A stretch of DNA of 64,000 nt from Azorinus chamasolen (taxonomy: Eukaryota; Mollusca; Bivalvia; Cardiida; Solecurtidae): positions 73,649,467 through 73,713,466 of the forward strand of contig OY755246.1 in the NCBI GenBank assembly GCA_963576725.1. The letters run 5' to 3'. Every line of letters starts with the position of its first letter. The stretch's first letter is position 1. The position numbers were made by a program, and so were the translations under genes. Shown piece after piece: positions 43,461-53,599 of this stretch. Below the pieces are notes generated by a model. That model saw nothing but the letters and a program-made list of their open reading frames with translations. It ran no database searches and was not told the origin of the DNA.

Positions 43461-43826
43461 AGGTCGATTTGGACATATGCACCAAGTGTAGACCCAGACC
43501 AGCAACTGATCTTAGTGTGAGCTTTGTGTGATTATAAATGGACCTTTTTGCATATCACTGGTCATACAATGGTATTTTAAAACATATAAATAATCCCTCA
43601 AACTTAGATCGGTGTTATGAAATGTCCAGCATCATGCCAAAAAGTTGTTTTGAAATGTGCACTAAGTGTAAGCCTAGACCGTGTGCATCATTGGCCGTAC
43701 TATGGTATATTACAAACGCATACATATTAGATCTAACCGAGGAACACTATTGGGTTTAAAAGAAATGGTAAAAATGTCAAAAGGTTAATAAGGACATACG
43801 CACTATGTGTAGACCCAGCCCAGAAA
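43461..43826. repeat. Dispersed short repeats (GTGTAGACCCAGACC type)
   Basis: GGACATATGCACCAAGTGTAG and GACCCAGACCAG-like words recur at 43470, 43655, 43790, 44400 and 51555, each followed by GACTGRTCTTRG or similar. Only parts of the unit persist. Confidence 0.5.
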
Positions 43827-44390
43827 CTTTTCAAGATTTTCCTGTGAAAAACTGATAAGCCCCGGGACGGGGCCATTTTTGGCCTGGGGGTCATAATTTG
43901 ATTTTTTTTGTAAAGGACCATTAGATGATGCTACATACCAAGTACCAAAAGTCTATGTCTTACAGTTCCAGAGAAGATGATTTTTAAAGATTTTCTTATG
44001 AAAAACTGATAAGCCATGGGGCATGGCAACTTTGGTCCCAGGGGTCATAATTTGAACAATCTTAGTAGAGGTCCATTAGATCATGCTACATACCAAAAAT
44101 CAAAGGCCTATGCCATACAGTTTCAGAGAAGAAGATTTTTAAAGATTTTCCTATGAAAAACTGATAAGCCCCGGGGCAGGCCATTTTAGCCCAGGTTCAT
44201 AATTTGAACAATCTTTGTAGAGGACCGTTAGATAATGTTACATACCAAATATCAAAGCTCTAGGTTTTGTGGTTTCAGAGAAGAAGATGTTTAAGTAAAT
44301 TATTGACGCCGGCATGTATGCACATACGCACAACGACGGACACAGGACCATCCCAATAGCTCACCTTGGCACTTTCTGCAAGGTGAGCTA
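43827..44390 (-). mobile_element. Family A element, minus strand, 3' truncated
   Basis: On the minus strand it begins AGCTCACCTTGCAGAAAGTG at 44390, has the GTCCGTCGTTGTGCGTATG tract and three A units (CATAGACCTTTGAT, GGGCTTATCAGTTTTTCAT), and is cut at about 43827. It is the only family A/B copy of this orientation seen in the window. Confidence 0.7.
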
Positions 44391-45416
44391 AAAGTAGATT
44401 TGGACATATGCACAAAGTGTAGACCTAGACCAGTGACTGTATTTTGTTTAGGCATTGTGTGATGTCATTGTTTTGTATCAATGGCTATACAATGGTATAT
44501 GAATAACCTATAATTATTTATCGGTCTTATAATATATCTAATAGTGACGCTTTTTAGCTCACCAGAGCACTTTTGTGCTCAGGGTGAGCTTTTGTGATCG
44601 CCTGATGTCCGTCGTCCGTCGTCGTGCGTCGTCCGTCGTCGGGCGTCAACAATTTGAACCTTTAAAAATCTTCTCCTCTGAATCTACAGGGTTCTCAGCT
44701 TTCATCTTTGGTACATAGCATCATCTGTAGGTCCCCTACAAAAGTTATATAAATTATGCCCCTAGAGTCAAAATTGGCCCCGCCCCAGGGGTGCCTTGTT
44801 TTCTATTGAAATATATAGTAAAACTTTGAAAATCTTCTTCTCTGAAACTGGAAGGTTCTCAACTTTCATATTTGGCACATAACATCATGTTCAGGTCCTC
44901 TACAAAAGTTATATAAATTATGCCCCTGGGGTCAAACCTGGCTACACCCCAGGGTGGCCAGTTTTCTAGCAAACTTGAAGCTGACTGCACTTTTAAGCAT
45001 CTTATCTTTACTCATAAAGGCCATAGAGAGGGGAGACTGACCTAGTATAGCCAGTTCTAGTGTTTGTGCAAGTTTTACCCTTAGTCTGATCAGTAGAGTA
45101 GAAATTGTGTTTAGCCAAATAAATAACAAACACTCATTTTAGATTGAGAAAACTAAGTGGATAATTCTCAAAATGCTCTTTGCATATCTATGTCCTGCAT
45201 TAAGCTCTCAGATATCAATATAGAGTCTTATCAGTATATCTTTGTGAAGTTCAGCTGAATACAAGTCAAGTGTTCTATGCTGTAGCATTCTTTATCAGTA
45301 TTATATGTCTGCTTCAGAATTGTTGTCTGCTTGTCTAAGATTGTTCACATTGTTTTTTAATACATGTCAATCTTACAATTAACTCTCTTGTACAAAACAA
45401 TTATGAAGTACGATAT

Positions 45417-45475
45417 TGGATTCTGATCTGACACATATGTAACTTGAAGTTACATATGCATCAGATCAGAATCCA
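45417..45475. repeat. Palindrome TTGGATTCTGATCTGA
   Basis: Arms TTGGATTCTGATCTGA and TCAGATCAGAATCCAA with ATATGTAACTT and AAGTTACATAT inside. Half-copies occur at 21098 and 30387, so those duplications contain a broken version of this hairpin. Confidence 0.75.
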
Positions 45476-45578
45476 AACTGTGCTAGGTCTCCCTTTGCAC
45501 TTTTGATAACAACTGGATTGCCTCCCTTCTGGGTAGACAACTGATATTTTTAGATCTGGCCTATTGCACAGACAATTA

Positions 45579-46470
45579 ACCCTTTACTCCATAATTATGC
45601 ATTTCTACACCATTGCAAACAGAGTAGACCCAGATTAGATGGCTCATTTAGTAGCCATATGATCAGTCTGCTCTGTTTACTTATGATATTATATAGTGCA
45701 AATTGCATTAAATTATTTCCATTTTGTGTACAATATACAATGTACTTATAATATGTTTACTTAACCCTTTCCCCCATATAAATGCCTTTTCATGCATTTG
45801 CAAGCAGAGCAGACCCAGATCAGGCGGCTCCTTTAGCAGCTATCTGATTAGGGCCTACTCTGTTTGTTAATGGAATTTGAAAGATGTTTTTCATTACTTT
45901 CTAAAATGGCTACACTTTCTATTTTTCATTATAACTATTTTTTTATAACAACTAGATTGTCTCCCTTGTTGGTAGTAACTCTGCAGTAGTATTGCAGATC
46001 TACCCAAACAATGAAAATTTTTGCACAGTAAATCAGACAATTAACCCTTTACTCCATAAATATGCCTTTCTACACCTTTGCAAACAGAGTAGACCCAGAT
46101 CAGATGGCTCATGTAGTAGCCATCTGATCAGTCTGCTGTTTGCTTATGATATAATATAGTGCAAAGTGCATTACATTATTTTCATTTTGTGTACAATATA
46201 CTTATAATATGTTTGCTAACCCTTTCCCTCATGTTAACACTTTTTTCACACATTTGCAAACAGAACAGACCCAGATCAGACGGCTCCTATAGCAGCTGTC
46301 TGACCAGGGTTTGCTCTGTTTGTCAATGGAATTTGAAAGATGTTGCTTTACTTTTTAAAATGGCTACACTGTCCCACTTTCCATATTTCATTATAACTAT
46401 TTTGTCTATGAATATTCAGTAGGTATTTAAATTTTGAATAAACATAGAACAGGGGAAGGGTTGAAAATAA
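45579..46470. repeat. Cluster of four palindromic MITE copies
   Basis: Cores at about 45613-45670, 45800-45868, 46085-46143 and 46260-46322, each AGACCCAGATCAGAYGGCTC with the inverse arm. Left flanks read TTAACCCTTTACTCCATAA or TTAACCCTTTCCCCCATATA. The pair 45579-45868 and 46039-46322 looks like a tandem duplication of two different cores. Confidence 0.7.
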
Positions 46471-47098
46471 ATTAAGATTTGAATAATAATAACTCATGAA
46501 GGTGTAATATGAAAATATCTGAAATTTTGAATATTATTTATAAGTACATGTATAGATTAATTTATTCTTTCTAAAATTCAACCAATTTGCCCAGGGAAAG
46601 GGTATACATACTTTTGTACATGCCCTTCTTTAGATTTGCATTGTTATATGTTTTCATTTACATTTTCTTAAAGTTTCTTCACTTGAGGTCCTCTACAAAA
46701 GTTACATAAATTATGCCCCTTGAGTCAAAATTGGCCCTCGCCAGGGCTGGCTAGTTTTCTATAGAAACACATAGTGAAAACTTTGAAAATCTTCTCCTCT
46801 GATTGTCTGGTGAGCGATGTCAGGGCCTTTCAGGCCCTCTTGTTTTGAGTTGGGCTGGGAATTGGTCAGTGCCACAACTGTTGTCATGGAGTTAACCAGT
46901 GTTCCCGGTTATGGTAGAAATTTCCACTTCGTTATCAGAATCCATCATTGTGTTTCGTTTCGTTGCGTTTCCAGCTGCACATACGTGCACATATAACAAC
47001 CACACAGACCTTTTTAACGGAATGCCAAACAGATGATTTAGTGTATTAGACCTAATATAAGGAGGAATACGTAAAACATTTCTTATTGGCAAACTACA

Positions 47099-48295
47099 AA
47101 AAATTAATCACTAATATATCAGCTTACAACCCAGAAAAGCTAGTATTATGCAGAGGACTAACATTCTGCCCCATCCCTGGGACCTGTGATCCACAAGAAC
47201 TACACAGAGACCTCCTACTATTTGATAGAAGATTACGCCTAAAATACCTTTGCTTGCTCATCTAACACCACCAACACATATCCATTCAGAATCAGCTCAG
47301 GCTGGACCACACTAGTAGGTAAATGCGCTAATCTACATTTTGAATAATGAGTTCCAAGCTATAAAAAATTAAAGGATAACAAAGATATCATCATCAAACT
47401 GGCAGACAAAGGAGGAAGCATAGTCATCTTAAACAAATCGGATTACATAAAGGAAGGAATCGGACAGTTGTCTGACCCAACCACATATGAACCCACAACC
47501 ACAGACATCACCAAAAGCGGCAAGAGAAATATACCATTCTTATCCTACTTATGGAAACATAAGCTACTTGACAACAAACATGTGGACTACTTAACCCCCA
47601 AGCATTGCTGAACCCCAATATTCTACCTTCTACCTAAAATCCACAAACCCCAGAACCCAGGTAGACCCATAGTTTCAGCTTGCGGGAGCCCAACAGAGAA
47701 ACTTGCGGGAGCCCAACAGAGAAACTATCAGAATATGTTGACTACTACATACAACCCTTAGCTCAAACCCTACCTTCTTATAACATTAAAGACACAAATC
47801 ACTTCTTAAAGAAACTCAAGGACCTTGGAACTATTCCAAAGAACACAATACTAGTAATCATTGACGTTTTAACACTATATACCAACATCCCTCACAGGGA
47901 AAGCATACTGGCAGTAAAAGAAGCTTTAGAAAGAAGAGAACATAGCAAACCCAAAACTTTGATCCTTAGTGACTACGCTTTTTACATTTCATACTTTCAA
48001 CGGCAAGTTTTACATACAGAAATCAGGGACAACTATGGGGACCAAATGTGTACCGAGTTACACAATAATATCTATGCACAAAATTGAGTCGAAGTTCTTA
48101 GCAAACAGGGAGCTGAAACCACTAGTATGGTGGCGTTTCATTCATGATATCTTTACAGTATGGCCACAAGGAAGAGAGGAATTAGATTTCTTCATTGAGG
48201 CCTTGAATAGTTTTCACAAATCAATAAAATTCACGGTAGACATCAGCAAATCAGCAACCAATTTTTTAGACACCACAATCCGTAAAGATAAGTAA
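47099..48295 (+). pseudogene. Penelope-like element reverse transcriptase, broken
   Basis: Three frames together follow the Penelope-like order. N-terminal part: PEKLVLCRGLTFCPIPGTCD (about 47137-47196) and LADKGGSIVILNKSDYI. Then [21 protein letters not shown] (about 47617) and [20 protein letters not shown] (partly in frame 47680-48087). Palm: LVIIDVLTLYTNIPH, matching the first catalytic Asp motif of this family. Then GTTMGTKCVPSY and WWRFIHDIFTVWP, where family members usually have FIDDIF, so the catalytic pair is FIHDIF here: a missing Asp. The C-terminal thumb reads FTVDISKSATNFLDTTI. A 23-bp direct duplication at 47679-47724 breaks the frame, and further stops occur at 47608-47610 and near 47255. 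Penelope-like elements prime at DNA nicks or telomeres. The copy is dead. Confidence 0.75.
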
Positions 48296-48309
48296 GACAA
48301 ACTTATATT

Positions 48310-48660
48310 AATGGAAAAGTAGTAAAGTCAAGCAGGCAAAGCCACATGCAATACGCAACCACCACCAAAACACCGATAGACAGCATGACACACACACACA
48401 CACACAACCACACACCCAAACGCACACACACACACACACGAAATGAACACAGAAAACACCAAAAGACACACAAGAAACAGGGACAAACGTTCCACAACAT
48501 GAATAAACCACAAGCACAAAGACGCAAGGCAACAAAAGGAAGGGTGACAAAGAGAGTACCGCCTTGGCACGGTCAGCAGCAAAAACACCACTGGGGGTTT
48601 AAACCGGTTTACGGACGTCCTAACCTCACACTTCTCTCAAAGTCACCCTAGCTTTACAAA
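48310..48660 (+). repeat. (AC)n microsatellite and unassigned flank
   Basis: ACACACACAC tracts at about 48388-48440 give several long frames on both strands that are low-complexity artefacts. The flank to 48660 (GTACCGCCTTGGCACGGTC) is probably part of the element whose remnant follows on the minus strand. Confidence 0.7.
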
Positions 48661-48689
48661 TATTGTAAATAAAGGTATCCCCGCTGGAC

Positions 48690-49177
48690 TTACCCACAAC
48701 ATAGACGACGGTGAACACAGGACAACATGTAAAACATAGCATAATAACTGTGACAATCCGTCAAATATGTACTCAATGACTTTGCTGAAGTCGGAGCACC
48801 TGCAGGTAAGCCGTTAAGGGCACGACAGGGAAAAAGTAATACATGAGTCTGGTAAGCTCCTCCTGTATCCAAGTTTAAGAGTATACCATCATAGGGTACT
48901 ACCCTCGGCCTGTCATCGCGCAAGCAAAGAGGGAAGCGTAGCTACCGACTGTAAAAGGGTCGATAACCAAACATGCAGTGTGTTGCAATATAATAGGATC
49001 ATAACCTTTCTTTTTAAATGTTTTAATGCGTTTTATAAACAAATCATGAAAATGGATATGACCCCGAATTTTCCTAAGTTTGTAGATAACATCCCCATAA
49101 AATTCTGGTTGAGAAATGCCTTGTCGCAGTAAACCACACTGTACTCTAAACCCACAGATGCACATATGTACCTTCAC
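48690..49177 (-). pseudogene. Unidentified retroelement-like fragment, frame-shifted
   Basis: Two overlapping minus-strand frames (49177-48899 and 48923-48690) continue each other after a shift near 48910. The first reads QCGLLRQGISQPEFYGDVIY, KLRKIRGHIHFHDLFIKRIK, KKGYDPIILQHTACLVIDPF and TVGSYASLFACAMTGRG. The second goes on with VPYDGILLNLDTGG. I recall similar FYGDLVYKLRKI..TACLVINPFTVG segments as repeated proteins in mollusc genomes, but I cannot name a family or function. It sits inside the Penelope-like remnant, splitting 48295 from 49178, so it is probably an inserted piece of another mobile element. Confidence 0.4.
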
Positions 49178-49375
49178 TATGACTCATTCCATCCGAAACA
49201 CCAAAAGAACAGTATAACTTACAGTCGGTCAGTAAGAATTCGTAGAATCTGCAGCAACCATTTGATAAGTGCACGAGAGAAATCACATTTGAAAAAGTTA
49301 TTATACCAGCACCAAAAGTCGAACCCATCAAACCCTGGAGACCACCTTTCGAATACATTCCAAAAATCAGAATAA
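49178..49375 (+). pseudogene. Penelope-like element, downstream fragment
   Basis: HYDSFHPKHQKNSITYSRSV followed by RIRRICSNHLISAREKSHLK matches the region after the reverse transcriptase thumb in Penelope-like elements (usual pattern HPxHxKxSIPYSQxLRLRRIC). In order and strand it follows the 47099-48295 fragment, with about 880 bp of foreign DNA between. The expected GIY-YIG nuclease further downstream was not recognised before the family I element at 49672. Confidence 0.65.
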
Positions 49376-49671
49376 TTTTAGCTGCCAAACCATAACACAA
49401 ACCAGACGACATTGACACTCTACTGACATTGACACTCTACTCCAAGAACTCATTAATTTACCTACCCCTATTGTGTGATACCTATCCAAGATGATCCAAA
49501 CCTGCAAGAAGACAGTCCAATCACCCCCTCCGTGAGCAATGAAACAATCTGCCTGGACGAAAGAGACTCTTATGGACACAGAAGTATTTGTTTACTCTGT
49601 GTACGGATTATTATACTAAACTTTGTACAGACAATTGTTTTGGATAAGAAACTAAGTATCACCACATTTTT

Positions 49672-49843
49672 AGCTCGTCTGTTCCGAAGAAATCACGAGC
49701 TATTCAGTATTGTCGTAACTCAGGCGTCCGCGTCGTCGTCTGAAATCTTAACATTGACCATAACTTCTTCAATTTTTCATTTACAGCCTTCATTTTTGGT
49801 ATGACAACAGACAAGCGTTGGCTGCCACTTGCTGTACTCTTGT
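49672..49843 (+). mobile_element. Family I element, very short complete copy
   Basis: AGCTCGTCTGTTCCG and ATCACGAGCT form the 5' hairpin, a GTCCGCGTCGTCGTC tract follows, one partial unit (TTCATTTTTGGTATGACA), then TGCTGTACTCTTGTTT. Only 172 bp, with a single core unit. Confidence 0.6.
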
Positions 49844-50008
49844 TTCTCATCTGTTATGTATAATACTCATGTTTTTGGCTCACCAGAGCACAAAGTGCTC
49901 AAGGTGAGCTTTTGTGATCGCTCCAATGTCCGTCGGCCGTCATCCCGCGTCAACAATTTGAACCTTTAAAAAACTTCTCCTCTGAATCTACGGCTTTCTC
50001 AGCCATCC

Positions 50009-50410
50009 TTGATAGATTTTAACTCTTGTCGAGTTCAGATTGCGGAGGCTTTACAAAATTTTAGTATTAAATGGTGTCGAAGAGAACATGTTGAGTCTAA
50101 TGCCCTTTCTTGTTGGAAAAAACTAATTTTTGATATAATTGATAAACGCATTTCCTTTTACAGCTCTAATAAACACCTTCTTCCACCTAAACCTAGAACT
50201 TCTTTTAGACATCTTAAAAAGGGTTTACAGGATTTTCATTCAAAATACGTTTTTGTTCCTGCTGATAAGGCATCAAATAATGTGATTATTATTTGACGAT
50301 TACATTATATCGATGTCTTGAAGCAGGAAATTATTAATACCAAGTCATACATTTCAGTTACCACTGACGAAAAGACCATCATTTCAGACCATGTCAAAAA
50401 GTGTGAACTT
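50009..50410 (+). pseudogene. Penelope-like N-terminal fragment
   Basis: The frame 50009-50296 encodes ISFYSSNKHLLPPKPRTSFR and then FHSKYVFVPADKASNNVIII. After one shift HYIDVLKQEIINTKSYISVT continues to about 50410. VPADKA.NNV.. followed by a tyrosine-rich stretch is typical of the region ahead of the reverse transcriptase in one Penelope-like group. It differs in sequence from the 47099-48295 element (LADKGGSIVIL), so a second lineage is involved. No catalytic part remains. It lies inside a family B element. Confidence 0.5.
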
Positions 50411-50489
50411 TTGCTGTTTCCTTGTGTTGCTGTTCGGGCGAGTGTTTGTTCTGTATGTGGTGTTTCCTGCATGATTCATTTTTGTACTT

Positions 50490-51004
50490 TCAAAAATTAT
50501 GCCCCTTTTTAACTTAGAATTTTTGGTTAAGGCTTTGTTAAAGTCCATTTATTTACATAACCCTTTGAGATAAAGCTTTTAAACTTGGAACACTTGTTTA
50601 CCTTCACAACTTGCACTGTAAGGCAAGAGTACATAACTCTGTCAAGCATTTTGACCGAATTATGCCCCTTTTTAACTTAGAATTTTTGGTTAAGGTTTTG
50701 GTTAAAGTCCACTTATTTACATAACCCTTTGAGATAAAGCTTTTAAACTTGGAGCACTTGTTCACCATCACAAGCTTCACCTGTAGGCAAGAGTACATAC
50801 AATGTAACTCTGTCAAGCATTTAGACACAATTATGGCACTTTTTAATTTAGAAATTTTGTTTTTTTGTTAAAGTATGCCTATTTACAACCTTGAAACTTG
50901 GTCGCAAAATTAGGTTTAGAATTTGAGTTCAGCAAATACGTTAACCCCAGTTTATGCTGAACAAGACCCCGACGGGCGTATACTGTGCCCACTGGCACTC
51001 TTGT
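50490..51004 (+). mobile_element. Chimeric fragment: family F units with a family C-like 3' end
   Basis: Two to three F-type units (AAGTCCACTTATTTACATAA, GGCAAGAGTACATAACTC) lead to GGGCGTATACTGTGCCC..GGCACTCTTGTT, which is laid out like the family C end (GTGGGCGTATTATGTACC..). A 5' hairpin is not seen. Either families share cores and ends or two copies recombined. Confidence 0.5.
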
Positions 51005-51412
51005 TATAAACATACAGTAAAACTGAAAATCTTCTCCTCTGAAACTGGAAGGTACTCAGCTTTCATATTCGGCACATAGCATTATGTTCAGGTCCTTTAC
51101 AAAAGATATATAAATTATGCCCTTGGGGTCAAAATTGGCCCCGCCCCAGGGGTAGCCAGTTTTCAATAGAAACATATAGTGTAAACTTTGAAAATCTTCT
51201 CTAAAACTGGAAGGTTCTTAGCTTTCATATTTGGCACATAGCATCATGCTCAGGTCTTCTACAAAAGTTATATAAATTGTGCCCCTGGGGTCAAAATTGG
51301 CCCCACGCCAGGGCTGGCTAGTTTTCCATAGAAACATAATAGTGAAAACTTTGATTATTTGCTCCTCTGATTGTCTGGTGAGCGATATCAGGGCCATTCT
51401 GGCCCTCTTGTT

Positions 51413-52342
51413 TATGTTACGTTTCGGAACCATTTGAATATATAGTCTATAGAGCATTTTTACCATGGGAGCATATGCGAATGATTGTAAATATACAAAT
51501 TTCTGAAATGTTCCTGTATTTCCCAGTAAGAAATTGCCAGCACTATTCCAGGCCATTTTTGGGCACATGCACAAGGTGTAGATCCAGACTAGTGACTGGT
51601 CTTGGTATAGGATTTATATGATTACCAAATTGACCTTTTTGTAATTGTAAAACTATAATAATTAATCTGATTGACATTTATGATGTCTGACATCATTTCG
51701 TACAAGAATATTTATGGAGTTAACCCTTTCTTTCATAATCTTTATATACAAATACCATGTAAATGCATTTTCACACATTTGCTTCCAAAGTAGACCAAGA
51801 TCCCATCTGATCAGGGTCAGGGTCCTTATGAATATTTATGCCAGAATATTTATGTCATCATGAATATTAATTACATTTGTTTTTGCAACTGCATAGTTGG
51901 TCATGATAGAAATTGAAGAGTCTTAGCCTTATTATTTCATAAGCAAACAGAACAGGCCCTGATCAGATGGTTCCTACAGGATCCTTCTGATCTGGATCTA
52001 TTCTGTTTGTACAGAAATATAATTTATGGACTTGTGGGTTAATAGGAAATATTATACTGTGTTTACTGACATAGACTTAAACTTTGTTTACTGATATAAT
52101 GTTTATACTACTGCCTCATGCCTAATATGCGCCAAAAGTGTGAAGGCTGCATTGATTTCGCTCTGATGCTTTGCATAGTTTAAAGAGGGGAATACTTCGA
52201 AAAACTTTCTGAAACGTGACACTATTGTGCATGAAGGAAGTGTTAATAGATTGGTGTACTTTAAGTGATTCTGTTGTGTGATTTGACGGAAAAGTGAAAT
52301 TAATAAATCATTTTTTGTGCAGTACTGGATTTTTAAATTCAA
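51413..52342. other. Interval ahead of the CR1-like LINE
   Basis: Holds a GGCACATGCACAAGGTGTAG dispersed repeat (51553), a broken hairpin core (51780-51830) and a palindromic core CTGATCAGATGGTTCC..GGATCCTTCTGATC (51955-52010). The last 250 bp may be the LINE 5' leader but show no signal I can name. Confidence 0.4.
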
Positions 52343-53599
52343 ATGTGCGTGCCTCAGGCATTAGGATATACAGGTGAAGAGCGGATTAGTACAACACAGC
52401 CACAGTTACAGTATACCAGGTGCGATCTTTCCATTATAGGGCAATTATCGCCTATTTTAAAACCCAACAAGCTAGTATTGTCCAGGTTGAAAGAGTTAGG
52501 GCTGTTAAACTTTGGTCAATTTGGCTTAGCTAAATTCAGAGGCTCTAGAGGGGGCAACTCAAAACCAAAGCGTATTTGGGATGAAAATAAAGGTGTTCAT
52601 TTAAACAGATTAAGGGAAATACCTCAGTCAATTCCAATTGTTTCTGGAAACCGTCAGACAGGAAGTAGGGTTTCACCTGATGGCGTAAATCTCAGTCATT
52701 TGAAACAGTTCCCCCAGGTAATCCCCATTGTTTCGAAACCTAACCTGTACGCGAGTAAATTCTCAACAGTGTCCCTTTCTGAGAAAACGAAAACTGTTGC
52801 TCATGTAAAACGCGATCCCCCAATGCCTGTGAGAATTCAGACCTTTGTAAAAGTATGCAGTATAAACCCTAGATCAGTCAAAAACAAGGCTCTTTCTATT
52901 TGCGACTATATCGTTTCAAATGACTTTGATGTGGTAGCCATTACGGAAACCTGGCTCGGTAGTTCTGTTGACAATTCTTGCTTAAGCGAACTGGTTCCTA
53001 CTCATTACAAAATCCAACTTGTCCCTCGCTGCAGTGGCAACCGTGGCGGCGGGGTTGCAATCATACATAAGGCTTCAATAGGACTTCGCCTTCATAAATC
53101 AACAAGAGATAATGATTTCTCAAACTTTGAGTACATGGACTGCAATATAAGTATCCGAGATTTCAATGTGCGCCTAGTAGTTGTTTATAGACCACCACCA
53201 TCTCGTGGTAATGGTCTAAAAACTGGAGATTTCCTCGAGGATGAGTGGCCATTTTTCTTATCTAAACTTGCGACCACCGATAGACCGGTCGTCATTGTAG
53301 GGGATTTAAATATCCACCTTGACATTCCAAATGACAGAAACACTGCTAACTTTGTTAGTACACTCGAATCATTTGGACTGCGACAGCATGTAAATGAAGT
53401 CACTCATGCAGGGGGACATACTCTTGATGTTGTTATTACACGGGATGGTGATGACTGTGTGTCAAACATTGAAGTCACAGATCCTGGACTGTCCGACAGT
53501 AGTGGTAAAATTTCGCGAGATCATTTTTCTGTAACTTTCGAGGCAAAGGCCGCAAAACCTCCCAACAGTGAGGAAAACTGTTTCATTTCGGAAACTTAG
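52343..53599 (+). CDS. LINE pol, N-terminal part with APE-type endonuclease
   Basis: 418 residues. Residues 1-165 are a less conserved leader with two related blocks (LNRLREIPQSIPIVSG and LSHLKQFPQVIPIVSK) about 40 residues apart. From about 170 comes an apurinic-endonuclease-type domain: VCSINPRSVKNKA (metal-binding Asn), DVVAITETWLG (catalytic Glu), GGGVAIIHKAS, VVVYRPPPS, VIVGDLNIHLD (catalytic Asp/Asn) and SRDHFSVTFEA (catalytic Asp-His). This enzyme nicks the target so the 3' OH primes reverse transcription of the element RNA. The frame ends with FISET and a stop at 53597-53599, 32 bases beyond the first usable RT codon. All active residues seem present. The ATG at 52343 is the first in frame, but the true start could differ since LINE leaders vary. 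An antisense frame at 53462-53899 is a shadow. Confidence 0.8.
   Translation: MCVPQALGYTGEERISTTQPQLQYTRCDLSIIGQLSPILKPNKLVLSRLKELGLLNFGQFGLAKFRGSRGGNSKPKRIWDENKGVHLNRLREIPQSIPIVSGNRQTGSRVSPDGVNLSHLKQFPQVIPIVSKPNLYASKFSTVSLSEKTKTVAHVKRDPPMPVRIQTFVKVCSINPRSVKNKALSICDYIVSNDFDVVAITETWLGSSVDNSCLSELVPTHYKIQLVPRCSGNRGGGVAIIHKASIGLRLHKSTRDNDFSNFEYMDCNISIRDFNVRLVVVYRPPPSRGNGLKTGDFLEDEWPFFLSKLATTDRPVVIVGDLNIHLDIPNDRNTANFVSTLESFGLRQHVNEVTHAGGHTLDVVITRDGDDCVSNIEVTDPGLSDSSGKISRDHFSVTFEAKAAKPPNSEENCFISET

Larger units (their letters stand above)
44556..46844 (+). mobile_element. Family B element invaded by palindromic MITEs
   Basis: 5' hairpin AGCTCACCAGAGC with a TTTTG loop, GTCCGTCGTCGTGCGTCG tract, two to three B units, then foreign DNA from about 44955 to 46680. 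B sequence returns (GGTCCTCTACAAAAGTTACA) and ends TCTGGTGAGCGATG..CTCTTGTTTT. The segment 44955-45215 is shared in part with 29519-29600 and 14502-14660. Confidence 0.65.
49877..51412 (+). mobile_element. Family B element with inserts
   Basis: 5' end GGCTCACCAGAGCACAAAGT..GGTGAGCTTTTGTG, GTCCGTCGGCCGTC tract, part of one unit to about 50003. Inserted DNA (50004-51005) follows, then B units (CTCAGCTTTCATATTYGGCAC) and the 3' end TCTGGTGAGCGATATCAGGG..CTCTTGTTT. Confidence 0.65.

Noticed and set aside
48303..48651. Four long frames around 48300-48650
   Set aside because: They translate (AC)n and (TG)n microsatellites into Thr/His or Cys/Val runs.
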